From an uncultured Ruminococcus sp. (lineage in GTDB: Bacteria; Bacillota; Clostridia; Oscillospirales; Ruminococcaceae), in contig UQXS01000039.1 of NCBI GenBank assembly GCA_900545125.1, positions 1-14,222 of the forward strand: a stretch of DNA of 14,222 bases. Direction: 5' to 3'. The notes beneath the pieces are model-generated. The model worked only from the letters and a program-made list of their open reading frames with translations, ran no database searches and was not told the DNA's origin. This document shows, piece by piece, positions 1 through 7,172 of this stretch. Positions within the stretch are counted from its first letter, which is position 1. Each line of letters begins with the position of its first letter. The position numbers and the translations under genes are program-made.

Positions 1-66
1 CATACTTTTGACGACGACGGAAAGAAGCTCCGTGTCTGCAAGAAGTGCGGCAAGTCTTTTGAATAA
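1..66 (+). CDS. rplX: 50S ribosomal protein L24, C-terminal end (partial)
   Basis: Only the last 21 codons and a TAA stop are inside the window; the gene starts upstream. The visible residues end in a basic stretch with a CxxC pair (VCKKCGKSFE), which is the usual end of L24 in Gram-positive bacteria. L24 is an assembly-initiating protein of the large subunit that binds 23S rRNA. Its place directly before rplE, 17 bp away, is the standard spc operon order and supports the call. Nothing can be said about its start or regulation. Confidence 0.9.
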   Translation, partial: HTFDDDGKKLRVCKKCGKSFE

Positions 67-83
67 TGTAAAGGAGAACGACA

Positions 84-623
84 ATGGCAAGATTAAAGGA
101 TTTTTATGTTAGCGACGTTGCTCCTGCAATGATGAAGAAATTCGGATACAAAAGCGTAATGCAGATTCCGAAGCTCGAAAAGGTTGTTATCAATGTAGGC
201 GCCGGCGAGGCTAAGGATAACTCAAAGGTTATCGATGCAATCATGACAGATCTCGCTGCTATTACAGGTCAGAAGCCTGTGGTATGCCGTGCAAAGAAGT
301 CAGTTGCCAACTTTAAGCTCCGTGAGGGTATGCCTATCGGCGTTAAGGTAACGCTGAGGGCCGAGAAGATGTACGAATTCGTAGACAAGCTCTTTAATGT
401 AGCTTTTCCTCGTGTTCGTGACTTCAGAGGAATCAATGCAAATTCTTTTGACGGCAAGGGCAACTACTCAACAGGTATCAAGGAGCAGCTCATCTTCCCT
501 GAGATCGAGTATGACAAGATCGACAAGGTAAGAGGCATGGATATCAACTTCATCACAACTGCAAACACTGATGAAGAGGCTAAAGAGCTCCTGACACTTC
601 TGGGCGCTCCGTTCATCAAGTAA
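84..623 (+). CDS. rplE: 50S ribosomal protein L5
   Basis: L5 binds 5S rRNA and helps form the central protuberance of the large subunit, contacting the P-site tRNA. The 179-residue product has the family's full length. It carries the typical central signature around residues 79-103 (LREGMPIGVKVTLR and following) and the PRVRDFRGI segment near residues 109-117. An AAAGGAG ribosome binding site lies 8 bp before the ATG. Neighbours are rplX and rpsN, as in all spc operons. In E. coli the S8 repressor binds the mRNA at this gene's start; the 17-bp gap here shows no recognisable S8 site, so that control cannot be claimed. Confidence 0.98.
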   Translation: MARLKDFYVSDVAPAMMKKFGYKSVMQIPKLEKVVINVGAGEAKDNSKVIDAIMTDLAAITGQKPVVCRAKKSVANFKLREGMPIGVKVTLRAEKMYEFVDKLFNVAFPRVRDFRGINANSFDGKGNYSTGIKEQLIFPEIEYDKIDKVRGMDINFITTANTDEEAKELLTLLGAPFIK

Positions 624-639
624 TCAGGGAGGAATAAAA

Positions 640-825
640 ATGGCTAAGAAGGCAATGATCAACAAGCAGCAGAGAACTCCCAAGTATTCCACAAGAGCAT
701 ATAACAGATGCAAGATTTGTGGCAGACCGCACGCATACCTCAGAAAGTTCGGCATCTGCCGTATCTGTTTCAGAGAGCTTGCACACGACGGTCAGATTCC
801 GGGTGTTAAGAAGGCAAGCTGGTAA
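640..825 (+). CDS. rpsN: 30S ribosomal protein S14, zinc-binding (type Z)
   Basis: S14 sits in the head of the small subunit. This is the short 61-residue form with two CxxC pairs (C24/C27 and C40/C43), which bind a structural zinc, in contrast to the roughly 100-residue zinc-free form. The C-terminal sequence GQIPGVKKASW is the usual end of the short form. A GGGAGG ribosome binding site precedes the ATG, and the gene lies 16 bp after rplE. Genomes with type Z S14 sometimes carry a second zinc-free copy used under zinc starvation; none is in this window. Confidence 0.98.
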   Translation: MAKKAMINKQQRTPKYSTRAYNRCKICGRPHAYLRKFGICRICFRELAHDGQIPGVKKASW

Positions 826-849
826 AATACGAAAAGGAGGTCATTCGGC

Positions 850-1248
850 ATGCAAATCACTGATACAATAGCAGATCTTTTAACAAGAATTCGTAATGCG
901 AATACTGCAAAGCACGCCACAGTTGACGTTCCCGCTTCAAGAGTTAAAAAGGATATTACACAGATTCTCGTTGACGAGGGCTATGTAAAGAGCTTTCAGC
1001 TTATTGAGGACGGCAAGCAGGGTGTTATCAGAATTACGCTTAAATACGGCGACAACAAGTCACCGGTCATCACAGGGCTCAGAAGAGTTTCAAAGCCCGG
1101 TCTGCGTATCTATTCAAGCTGCGCAGATATGCCCAAGGTAAGAAAAGGCCTTGGCATCGCAATCGTTTCAACTTCAAAGGGTATCGTAACCGACAAGAAG
1201 GCAAGAGAGCTTAACGTCGGCGGCGAAGTCCTTGCATACATCTGGTAA
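850..1248 (+). CDS. rpsH: 30S ribosomal protein S8
   Basis: S8 is a primary 16S rRNA binder that organises the central domain of the small subunit. The 132-residue length is standard. The N-terminus (MQITDTIADLLTRIRNA) and the C-terminal signature around residues 105-130 (STSKGIVTDKKAREL followed by VGGEVLAYIW) are diagnostic. A strong AAGGAGG site precedes the ATG. In E. coli S8 is the translational repressor of the spc operon; whether it does so here cannot be seen from the sequence. Confidence 0.98.
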   Translation: MQITDTIADLLTRIRNANTAKHATVDVPASRVKKDITQILVDEGYVKSFQLIEDGKQGVIRITLKYGDNKSPVITGLRRVSKPGLRIYSSCADMPKVRKGLGIAIVSTSKGIVTDKKARELNVGGEVLAYIW

Positions 1249-1261
1249 GGAGGACAACATT

Positions 1262-1807
1262 ATGTCAAGAATCGGCAAAATGCCTGTCAGCATTCCCGCA
1301 GGTGTAGAAGTTAAGAACGACAACAACTGCATCACAGTCAAGGGACCCAAGGGCGAGCTTACAAAGCAGTTTTCTGCTGAACTCGGAATTGAGGTTGCTG
1401 AAGGTGTAATCACAGTTACAAGACCCAGCGATGACAAGAAGCATCGTTCACTTCACGGTCTTACAAGAACACTTATCGCAAACATGATCGAAGGCGTTAC
1501 AAACGGCTACTCCAAGACTCTTGAGATCGAGGGTGTAGGCTACCGTGCTGCAAAGCAGGGAACAAAGGTAACTCTTTCACTGGGTTATTCACATCCCGTA
1601 ATCATTGAGGAAACAGATCAGATAAAGCTTGATGTTCCTCAGCCCAATAAGATCGTTGTAAGCGGTATTGACAAACAGGCTGTAGGTCAGTTTGCAGCCG
1701 AGGTACGTGAAAAGCGTCCTCCCGAGCCGTACAAGGGCAAGGGTATAAGATACGCCGGCGAGCATATCATCCGCAAGGAAGGCAAGGCCGGTAAGGGCAA
1801 GAAGTAA
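1262..1807 (+). CDS. rplF: 50S ribosomal protein L6
   Basis: L6 lies near the factor-binding stalk base of the large subunit and contacts 23S rRNA helix 97. The 181-residue product starts MSRIGKMPVSIPAGV and carries the C-terminal L6 signature PEPYKGKGIRYAGE followed by a lysine/glycine-rich tail. A longer reading frame could begin at 1232, but that would overlap rpsH and add ten residues with no L6 match. The start at 1262 has an AAGGAGG site at 1247-1253 with 8-bp spacing and gives the family N-terminus, so it is preferred. Confidence 0.97.
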   Translation: MSRIGKMPVSIPAGVEVKNDNNCITVKGPKGELTKQFSAELGIEVAEGVITVTRPSDDKKHRSLHGLTRTLIANMIEGVTNGYSKTLEIEGVGYRAAKQGTKVTLSLGYSHPVIIEETDQIKLDVPQPNKIVVSGIDKQAVGQFAAEVREKRPPEPYKGKGIRYAGEHIIRKEGKAGKGKK

Positions 1808-1826
1808 TTAGAAGGAGCAAATTGCT

Positions 1827-2186
1827 ATGATTAAGAAGTATGACAGCAATAAAGCAAGATTAAAGAGACACCGCAGAGTACGTGCAAAGATCTCTGGAAC
1901 TGCTCAGCGTCCCCGTCTCAATGTGTTCCGCTCAACAAAGCACATCTACGCTCAGCTTATAGACGACGTAAACGGTGTTACTCTTGCCAGCGCATCCAGC
2001 ATGGACAAGGGATTTGACGGAAACGGCGGCAACGTTGAAGGCGCACGCAAGGTCGGCGAGATGATCGCCAAGAACGCAGCCGATAAGGGCATCACCGAAG
2101 TTGTATTCGACAGAGGCGGCTACCTTTATCACGGACGTGTCAAGGAACTTGCAGAAGGCGCACGTGAAAACGGATTAAAGTTCTAA
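1827..2186 (+). CDS. rplR: 50S ribosomal protein L18
   Basis: L18 binds 5S rRNA together with L5 and fixes it to the large subunit. The 119-residue protein has the expected basic N-terminal tail, the conserved RPRLNVFRSTKHIYAQLIDD core and the C-terminal FDRGGYLYHGRVKELAEGAREN signature. An AAGGAGC ribosome binding site precedes the ATG. Position between rplF and rpsE is the standard order. Confidence 0.98.
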   Translation: MIKKYDSNKARLKRHRRVRAKISGTAQRPRLNVFRSTKHIYAQLIDDVNGVTLASASSMDKGFDGNGGNVEGARKVGEMIAKNAADKGITEVVFDRGGYLYHGRVKELAEGARENGLKF

Positions 2187-2201
2187 GAGGGAGGTACAAC
2201 A

Positions 2202-2702
2202 ATGGCTAATATTGAAACACAGGCTCCTGAGTTCGTTGAGAAGGTTGTTGCAATCAACAGAGTTTCCAAGACTGTTAAGGGCGGCCGTATCATGAAGTTT
2301 GCTGCACTCGTTGTAGTAGGCGACGGAAACGGTACCGTAGGCTTTGGTCTCGGTAAGTCCGGCGAAGTTCCGGATGCAATCCGCAAGGGAATTGAGGATG
2401 CTAAGAAGAACCTTAAAAAGGTTGCTCTCAAGGGAACTACTATCCCTCACGAAATCGTAGGCGAATTCGGTGCAGGCAGAGTTCTTATGAAGCCTGCTGC
2501 ACCCGGTACCGGCGTTATCGCAGGCGGTCCGGTTCGTGCCGTTATCGAAGTTGCAGGCATCAAGGATATCAGAACAAAGTCACTTCGTTCAAATAATCCC
2601 TGCAATGTAGTAAGAGCTACCATCAACGGTCTTACATCATGCACATCCATTAAAGAGGTTGCTGCAAAGAGAGGCAAGTCCGTTAAGGAAATTTTAGGTT
2701 AA
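2202..2702 (+). CDS. rpsE: 30S ribosomal protein S5
   Basis: S5 lies at the mRNA entry side of the small subunit and affects decoding fidelity. The 166-residue protein has the N-terminal double-stranded-RNA-binding-like S5 domain with the signature VVAINRVSKTVKGGR and then GDGNGTVGFGLGKSGEVPDAIRKG, and the C-terminal S5 domain (GAGRVLMKPAAPGTGVIAGG onward). The GGGAGG site lies just after the rplR stop. No frameshift or unusual insertion is visible. Confidence 0.98.
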   Translation: MANIETQAPEFVEKVVAINRVSKTVKGGRIMKFAALVVVGDGNGTVGFGLGKSGEVPDAIRKGIEDAKKNLKKVALKGTTIPHEIVGEFGAGRVLMKPAAPGTGVIAGGPVRAVIEVAGIKDIRTKSLRSNNPCNVVRATINGLTSCTSIKEVAAKRGKSVKEILG

Positions 2703-2716
2703 GGAGGCAGTAACAC

Positions 2717-2893
2717 ATGGCTAAGGAAATCAAGCTTGTAAAGAGCCTTATCGGCAGAAAGAAAGACCAGATTGCTACTGCTCAGTCACTTGGCCTCAAG
2801 AAGGTCGGCGACGTAACAACCCAGCCTGATAATGAGCAGACAAAGGGTAAAATCAATAAAATCTCACACCTTGTTGAGGTTACAGAAGCGTAA
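2717..2893 (+). CDS. rpmD: 50S ribosomal protein L30
   Basis: This 58-codon gene fills the gap between rpsE and rplO. It starts ATG with an AAGGAGG site overlapping the rpsE stop region and ends TAA. The protein begins MAKEIKLVKSLIGRKKDQ and has the internal LGLKKVGD segment, both typical of bacterial L30, which is about 60 residues long. L30 binds 23S rRNA at the surface of the large subunit and is absent from some bacteria. Confidence 0.96.
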   Translation: MAKEIKLVKSLIGRKKDQIATAQSLGLKKVGDVTTQPDNEQTKGKINKISHLVEVTEA

Positions 2894-2911
2894 GCAAGGA
2901 GGTGCACACTA

Positions 2912-3352
2912 ATGAAAATTCACGAATTAACTCCCGCACTCGATTCCAACAAGGCTGTTAAGCGTATCGGCAGAGGCCACGGCTCGGGCAACGGAAAGAC
3001 TGCCGGCAAGGGCCATAAGGGTCAGAACGCACGTTCAGGCGGCGGTGTAAGAATCGGCTTTGAAGGCGGACAGATGCCCCTCACAAGAAGAATCCCTAAG
3101 AGAGGCTTCAATAATATATTCGCTGCAAAGTATGCAATCGTAAACGTTTCGGATCTTAATGCATTCAAGGACGGCACTGTTGTTGATACAGAGCTTCTCG
3201 TTGCATCAGGTCTTGTAAAGAAGGCTTACGACGGCATCAAAGTACTCGGCAACGGAGAGCTTACTGCTAATTTAACTGTAAAGGCTGCTAAATTCTCACA
3301 GAGCGCTATCGAAAAAATCGAAAAGGCTGGCGGGAAGGCAGAGGTGATCTAA
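2912..3352 (+). CDS. rplO: 50S ribosomal protein L15
   Basis: L15 is a late-assembling large-subunit protein with a long basic extension reaching into 23S rRNA. The 146-residue product shows the glycine/basic-rich N-terminal stretch (RIGRGHGSGNGKTAGKGHKG), then GGQMPLTRRIPKRGF, both strongly conserved, and an Ala/Lys-rich C-terminal domain. An AAGGAGGTG site precedes the ATG. Its stop is only 2 bp before the secY start, so the two genes are probably translationally coupled. Confidence 0.98.
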   Translation: MKIHELTPALDSNKAVKRIGRGHGSGNGKTAGKGHKGQNARSGGGVRIGFEGGQMPLTRRIPKRGFNNIFAAKYAIVNVSDLNAFKDGTVVDTELLVASGLVKKAYDGIKVLGNGELTANLTVKAAKFSQSAIEKIEKAGGKAEVI

Positions 3353-3354
3353 TA

Positions 3355-4683
3355 ATGTTTCAGACCCTGAGAAAGGCGTGGGGAGTTCCTGAGATAAGAA
3401 AGAAGCTCCTCTATACATTATTCATGATCATCATCTTCAGATTCGGAAGTGCCGTAACAGTTCCGTTCCTTGATTCCGATGTGGTAAGAACATGGATGGA
3501 CAGGAATGCTACAGACGGAAACTTCCTTGAATATCTGCACATCATCACTGGTGGTGCGCTGTCACAGGCAAGTATTTTTTCACTTTCAATCACACCATTC
3601 ATCAATGCATCGATCATTATGCAGCTTCTGACCTATGCGCTTCCTCCGTTGGAACGAATGCGCAACGAGGGTGAAGAAGGACGCAAGAGGATCGAAAAGA
3701 TCACATCGTTCGTCTCAATAGCTCTGGCATTCTTCATGGCTTACGCTTATTATGTAACGCTTACGAGAATGACGGATGAAAAGACAGGCAAATCTGCTGT
3801 AAGGTATCTGGGCAAGAACATGGATCAGTACTTCTCCGCAGCAGTAATTATTCTCTGTTTTGTTGCAGGTGCTGCTCTTGTAGTATGGATGGGTAACAGA
3901 ATCAGCGATAAGGGTATCGGAAACGGTATTTCCATGCTCCTCTTTGCAGGTATTGCTGCAAGAATCCCGACTGATATCGGCGTTCTTGTTGATCTTACAA
4001 AAAGGCAGCCACAGAAGTATCTCTTCGTTTCGATCGGATATCTCGTATTCGTTATTGCTGAGATAGCATTCATTGTATTTATGAATGAAGCAGAAAGACG
4101 TATTCCGATCCAGTACGCAAAGCGTGTAGTCGGAAGAAAACAGTATGGTGGTCAGAAGACCCATATCCCGATCAAGGTCTGCATGAGCGGCGTTATGCCT
4201 ATCATCTTTGCCATGTCGTTTATGGCTCTGCCCCAGACGATCCAGCTTTTCAAGCCTGATACAAAGAGTACAGGTTTCTATCACGCATTCTGCCAGTTCT
4301 TCAGCAGAACGAGCGTGTCATATGCAATTATCTATTTCTTACTTATAATTGCATTCAACTATTTCTATGTTTCGATCCAGTATAATCCAGTTGAGATAGC
4401 CAACAATCTCCGTCAGAGCAACGGCGGCATCCCAGGTATCAGACCCGGAAAGCCTACATCTGACTATATCCAGAGGGTTCTCTCGAAGATCGCTCTCGTA
4501 GGAGCATTCTTCCTTGGAATAATCGCAATAATCCCTGTAATAATGGGTATTGTTGATTCAAACCTCCAGGCACTTTCAATGGGCGGTACGACAATACTTA
4601 TCTCGGTAAGCGTTGCTCTCGAAACAACACGTACACTTGAATCACATCTTATGATGCGTCATCATAAGGGCTTCTTAAAATAA
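3355..4683 (+). CDS. secY: Protein translocase channel subunit SecY
   Basis: SecY forms the ten-helix membrane channel through which the Sec pathway exports or inserts proteins, working with SecE, SecG and the SecA motor. The 442-residue length is normal. Hydrophobic segments begin near residues 18, 70, 118, 160, 188, 225, 275, 322, 378 and 405. The conserved cytoplasmic loop RRIPIQYAKRVVGR (about 248-261) and the SecA-contacting loop GGIPGIRPGKPT (about 357-368) are intact. The ATG follows the rplO stop by 2 bp, and its AGGTGAT site lies inside rplO. Location at the end of the spc ribosomal cluster is universal. Confidence 0.98.
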   Translation: MFQTLRKAWGVPEIRKKLLYTLFMIIIFRFGSAVTVPFLDSDVVRTWMDRNATDGNFLEYLHIITGGALSQASIFSLSITPFINASIIMQLLTYALPPLERMRNEGEEGRKRIEKITSFVSIALAFFMAYAYYVTLTRMTDEKTGKSAVRYLGKNMDQYFSAAVIILCFVAGAALVVWMGNRISDKGIGNGISMLLFAGIAARIPTDIGVLVDLTKRQPQKYLFVSIGYLVFVIAEIAFIVFMNEAERRIPIQYAKRVVGRKQYGGQKTHIPIKVCMSGVMPIIFAMSFMALPQTIQLFKPDTKSTGFYHAFCQFFSRTSVSYAIIYFLLIIAFNYFYVSIQYNPVEIANNLRQSNGGIPGIRPGKPTSDYIQRVLSKIALVGAFFLGIIAIIPVIMGIVDSNLQALSMGGTTILISVSVALETTRTLESHLMMRHHKGFLK

Positions 4684-4699
4684 AAAAGGAGGACGGTAT

Positions 4700-5332
4700 A
4701 TGAATCTTATCTTTTTAGGCGCTCCCGGCGCAGGAAAGGGAACACAGGCTGAGGTCGTTTCCGAGGCACTGAACATTCCCCAGATCTCTACAGGCAATAT
4801 CCTTCGTGAAGCTGCAAAGAACGGCACTGAGTACGGACTCAAGGCAAAGGCAGCAATGGACGCAGGCGCTCTTGTATCAGATGAAATCGTTATCGGAATC
4901 CTGAAAGAGAGAATCGCTCAGGACGACTGCCAGAACGGATTTATCCTTGACGGCTTTCCAAGAACAGTTCCCCAGGCTGAGGCTCTTGACGCAATGAATA
5001 TCAAGATCGACAAGGTAATTGAGATCAACGTAGCAGATGAAACGATCAAGCAGAGAGTTTCGGGCAGAAGAGTCTGCCAGGGCTGCGGAGCTTCATACCA
5101 TGTTGAATATAAGCCTTCAAAGGTTGAGGGCGTATGCGATAAGTGCGGCGACAAGACTGTTATCCGTAAGGACGATCAGCCGGAAGTCGTTCTCGAAAGA
5201 CTTGCAACTTATCACGAAAAGACAGCTCCTCTCAAGGACTACTACGAGAAGCAGGGAAAACTTGTTACAGTAGAGGGTCAGGAAGAGGTAGCTGACACCT
5301 CAAAGCTTACACTGGCAGCAGTAGGAGCATGA
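4700..5332 (+). CDS. adk: Adenylate kinase (zinc-containing LID type)
   Basis: Adenylate kinase interconverts ATP + AMP and 2 ADP in the cytoplasm. The 210-residue protein has the P-loop GAPGAGKGT at residues 7-15, the AMP-binding segment STGNILREA at 30-38, the DGFPRT motif at 84-89, and a long-form LID with four cysteines (C126, C129, C146, C149) that would bind zinc, as in many Gram-positive enzymes. The AAAGGAGG site gives a clear start. Placement between secY and map is the usual Firmicutes order. It is slightly shorter than the common 214-217 residues, mostly at the C-terminus. Confidence 0.98.
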   Translation: MNLIFLGAPGAGKGTQAEVVSEALNIPQISTGNILREAAKNGTEYGLKAKAAMDAGALVSDEIVIGILKERIAQDDCQNGFILDGFPRTVPQAEALDAMNIKIDKVIEINVADETIKQRVSGRRVCQGCGASYHVEYKPSKVEGVCDKCGDKTVIRKDDQPEVVLERLATYHEKTAPLKDYYEKQGKLVTVEGQEEVADTSKLTLAAVGA

Positions 5333-5336
5333 GGTA

Positions 5337-6089
5337 ATGAGCATAACCATAAAATCAAAGTCCGAACTTGCCATGATGCGTGAAGCAGGTAAAATTACCT
5401 GCGGCGCACTGTGGTATGCGGGCGAAAAATTAAGACCGGGTATGTCCACTCTTGATGTGGATAAGCTGATAGGCAGCTACTTTGCACAACACGGCTGCAA
5501 ATCCGGTTTCAAAGGCTTGTACGGATTTCCTGCAAACGCTTGTATTTCGGTAAACGAAGAAGTGATTCACGGAATTCCGAAAGCAAACCGCAGGCTTAAA
5601 GAGGGCGATATAGTAAGCATCGACACCGGAGCCGTTTACAAGGGCTTCAACGGCGACAGCTGCTGGACCTTCCCTGTGGGTAAAATTTCTGATGAGGCTA
5701 AGGCATTGCTTGAGGTAACTGAGAAAAGCCTGTACGAGGGTATAGCTCAGGCTCAGGTGGGCGCAAGAATCGGAGATATTTCTCATGCTGTTGAAGAGTA
5801 CTGTGCTTCACGAGGCTACGGAATCGTAAGAAATTACTGCGGCCACGGTATCGGCAGAGAGCTTCACGAATCGCCGGAGATCCCAAACTGGGGAAAGCCG
5901 GGGCATGGTCCCAGGCTGGTTTCCGGTATGACAATCTGCATCGAGCCAATGATAAATCAGAAGGGCGACGATGTAAGAGTTCTCAAGGACGGCTGGACTG
6001 TGGTTACTAAAAATGGTTCACTGTCTGCTCATTTCGAGCACGCAATCGCAATAACTCCTGACGGTCCCGTCATTCTGACTCAGCCCTGA
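5337..6089 (+). CDS. map: Type I methionine aminopeptidase
   Basis: This enzyme removes the initiator methionine from nascent proteins with small second residues. The 250-residue product has the pita-bread fold signature with all five metal ligands: D96, D107, H170, E203 and E234; H78 and H177 match the substrate-binding histidines. The segment NYCGHGIGRELHESP is the type I signature. There is no N-terminal zinc-finger extension. The start lies 4 bp after the adk stop, with AGGAG of its binding site inside the adk 3' end, so coupled translation is likely. Confidence 0.97.
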   Translation: MSITIKSKSELAMMREAGKITCGALWYAGEKLRPGMSTLDVDKLIGSYFAQHGCKSGFKGLYGFPANACISVNEEVIHGIPKANRRLKEGDIVSIDTGAVYKGFNGDSCWTFPVGKISDEAKALLEVTEKSLYEGIAQAQVGARIGDISHAVEEYCASRGYGIVRNYCGHGIGRELHESPEIPNWGKPGHGPRLVSGMTICIEPMINQKGDDVRVLKDGWTVVTKNGSLSAHFEHAIAITPDGPVILTQP

Positions 6090-6103
6090 CGGAGGGACAT
6101 ATT

Positions 6104-6349
6104 GTGAAGCTGCAAAAAGGCTCGGTTGTCAGAGCGGATGCCGGACGTGACTGCGGAGGATTTTTCACGGTTGTGTCGGCGGACGAAACGTATTGCTTTA
6201 TTGCAGACGGAAAAAGCAGAAAACTTGCTGCTCCCAAACGCAAGAACATAAAGCATATCAGTCTGACAGGCGGCATGATAGAATTAAACGATATAACTGA
6301 TAAAAAGCTCAGAAAGCTGCTGGCAGATATGCGGCAGGAGACTGAGTAA
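6104..6349 (+). CDS. Small KOW-domain (L14e-like) putative RNA-binding protein
   Basis: The 81-residue product begins MKLQKGSVVRADAGRDCGGFF, matching the start of a KOW motif, the RNA-binding fold found in L14e, L24 and NusG. The rest is short and basic (KSRKLAAPKRKNIKHI). The GTG start at 6104 is chosen because GGAGGG lies 7 bp before it and because it gives the expected KOW N-terminus. Small KOW genes between map and infA are a known feature of clostridial ribosomal clusters, but I know of no experimentally assigned function. By its place it may bind rRNA or act in ribosome maturation; this is inference. Confidence 0.85.
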   Translation: MKLQKGSVVRADAGRDCGGFFTVVSADETYCFIADGKSRKLAAPKRKNIKHISLTGGMIELNDITDKKLRKLLADMRQETE

Positions 6350-6363
6350 AGGAGGTTATCAAG

Positions 6364-6582
6364 GTGTCCAAGGAAGATGTAATCGAGGTTGAGGGCGTTG
6401 TAACAGACGCACTGCCAAACGCAATGTTCAAGGTTCAGCTTGAAAACGGTCACGAGGTACTTTCCCACGTTTCCGGCAAGCTCAGAATGAATTATATCAG
6501 AATCGTGCCCGGTGACAAGGTAAAGCTTGAAATGTCACCATACGACCTTTCAAAAGGCCGTATCACATGGCGTGTTAAATAA
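6364..6582 (+). CDS. infA: Translation initiation factor IF-1
   Basis: IF-1 binds the A site of the small subunit during initiation and assists IF-2 and IF-3. The 72-residue product is a single S1-like OB fold with the conserved segments IEVEGVVTDALPNAMFKVQLENGHEVLSHVSGKLR (written here only in part: residues 7-41) and PYDLSKGRITWR near the C-terminus. The start is GTG, supported by AAAGGAGG about 9 bp upstream and by the exact family length. It lies 14 bp after the KOW gene. Confidence 0.97.
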   Translation: MSKEDVIEVEGVVTDALPNAMFKVQLENGHEVLSHVSGKLRMNYIRIVPGDKVKLEMSPYDLSKGRITWRVK

Positions 6583-6636
6583 TGAATACAGGAATGCGAA
6601 ACAGTATTCCGCATCCGCTTTAAGGAGGTATTTTCA

Positions 6637-6750
6637 ATGAAAGTCAGACCTTCAGTAAAACCTATTTGCGAAAAGTGCAAGGTTATCAAAAGAAAGGGCA
6701 GAATCATGGTGATCTGCCAGAATCCAAAGCATAAGCAGCGTCAGGGTTAA
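6637..6750 (+). CDS. rpmJ: 50S ribosomal protein L36 (zinc-binding form)
   Basis: A 37-codon gene with ATG at 6637 behind TAAGGAGG. The product MKVRPSVKPICEKCKVIKRK and onward has the zinc ligands C11, C14, C27 and H32 of classical L36, and ends KHKQRQG as usual. L36 stabilises 23S rRNA near the GTPase-associated region. Its position between infA and rpsM is standard. Confidence 0.97.
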   Translation: MKVRPSVKPICEKCKVIKRKGRIMVICQNPKHKQRQG

Positions 6751-6786
6751 TCCCCGAAGCGCATTTAATGGAGGTGCAATTTTAAT

Positions 6787-7155
6787 ATGGCAAGAATAGC
6801 CGGTGTTGACCTTCCCAAGAATAAGAGAATCGAAATCGGTCTCACTTATATCTACGGAATCGGTCGTCAGACTGCAACAACTATCCTCGCTAACACAGGT
6901 GTTGATCCTGACGTAAGAGTAAAGGATCTCGCTGAAGAGGATGTAGCTAAGCTTCGTGACTATATCGACGCAAACTACAGCGTAGAGGGTGACCTCCGCC
7001 GTGAGGTTGCTCTTAACATCAAGAGACTTGTTGAAATAGGCTGCTACAGAGGCGTTCGTCACAGAAAGGGTCTCCCCGTAAGAGGACAGAGAACCAAGAC
7101 AAACGCAAGAACCCGCAAGGGTCCTGTAAAGACTATCGCCAACAAGAAGAAGTAA
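6787..7155 (+). CDS. rpsM: 30S ribosomal protein S13
   Basis: S13 lies in the head of the small subunit and makes intersubunit bridges and tRNA contact through its basic C-terminal tail. The 122-residue protein starts MARIAGVDLPKNKR, carries the helix-turn motif region and the signature GLPVRGQRTKTNARTRKG, and ends in a lysine-rich tail. The GGAGGTG site is about 12 bp from the ATG, a longer spacing than at other genes here, but no other start fits the family. Confidence 0.97.
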   Translation: MARIAGVDLPKNKRIEIGLTYIYGIGRQTATTILANTGVDPDVRVKDLAEEDVAKLRDYIDANYSVEGDLRREVALNIKRLVEIGCYRGVRHRKGLPVRGQRTKTNARTRKGPVKTIANKKK

Positions 7156-7172
7156 GGAGGTTATGAGCTTTG
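7155..7172 (+). promoter_or_regulatory. Ribosome binding site deciding the rpsK TTG start
   Basis: AGGAGG at 7155-7160, partly inside the rpsM stop codon, is placed 9 bp from TTG at 7170 and only 2 bp from an out-of-frame ATG at 7163. Spacing and protein similarity both favour TTG. The ATG would open an 8-codon minicistron ending at 7189. Confidence 0.8.

Noticed and set aside
60..90. S8 operator at the rplX-rplE junction, as in E. coli
   Set aside because: The 17-bp gap holds only a ribosome binding site, and no S8-helix-like structure is visible.
1232..1261. Upstream ATG that would extend L6 by 10 residues
   Set aside because: It overlaps rpsH and yields residues not found in L6; the start at 1262 has a strong binding site.
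3715..4284. 189-codon open frame on the - strand inside secY
   Set aside because: It is antisense to strongly conserved secY, has no ribosome binding site that stands out and a composition typical of a shadow frame.
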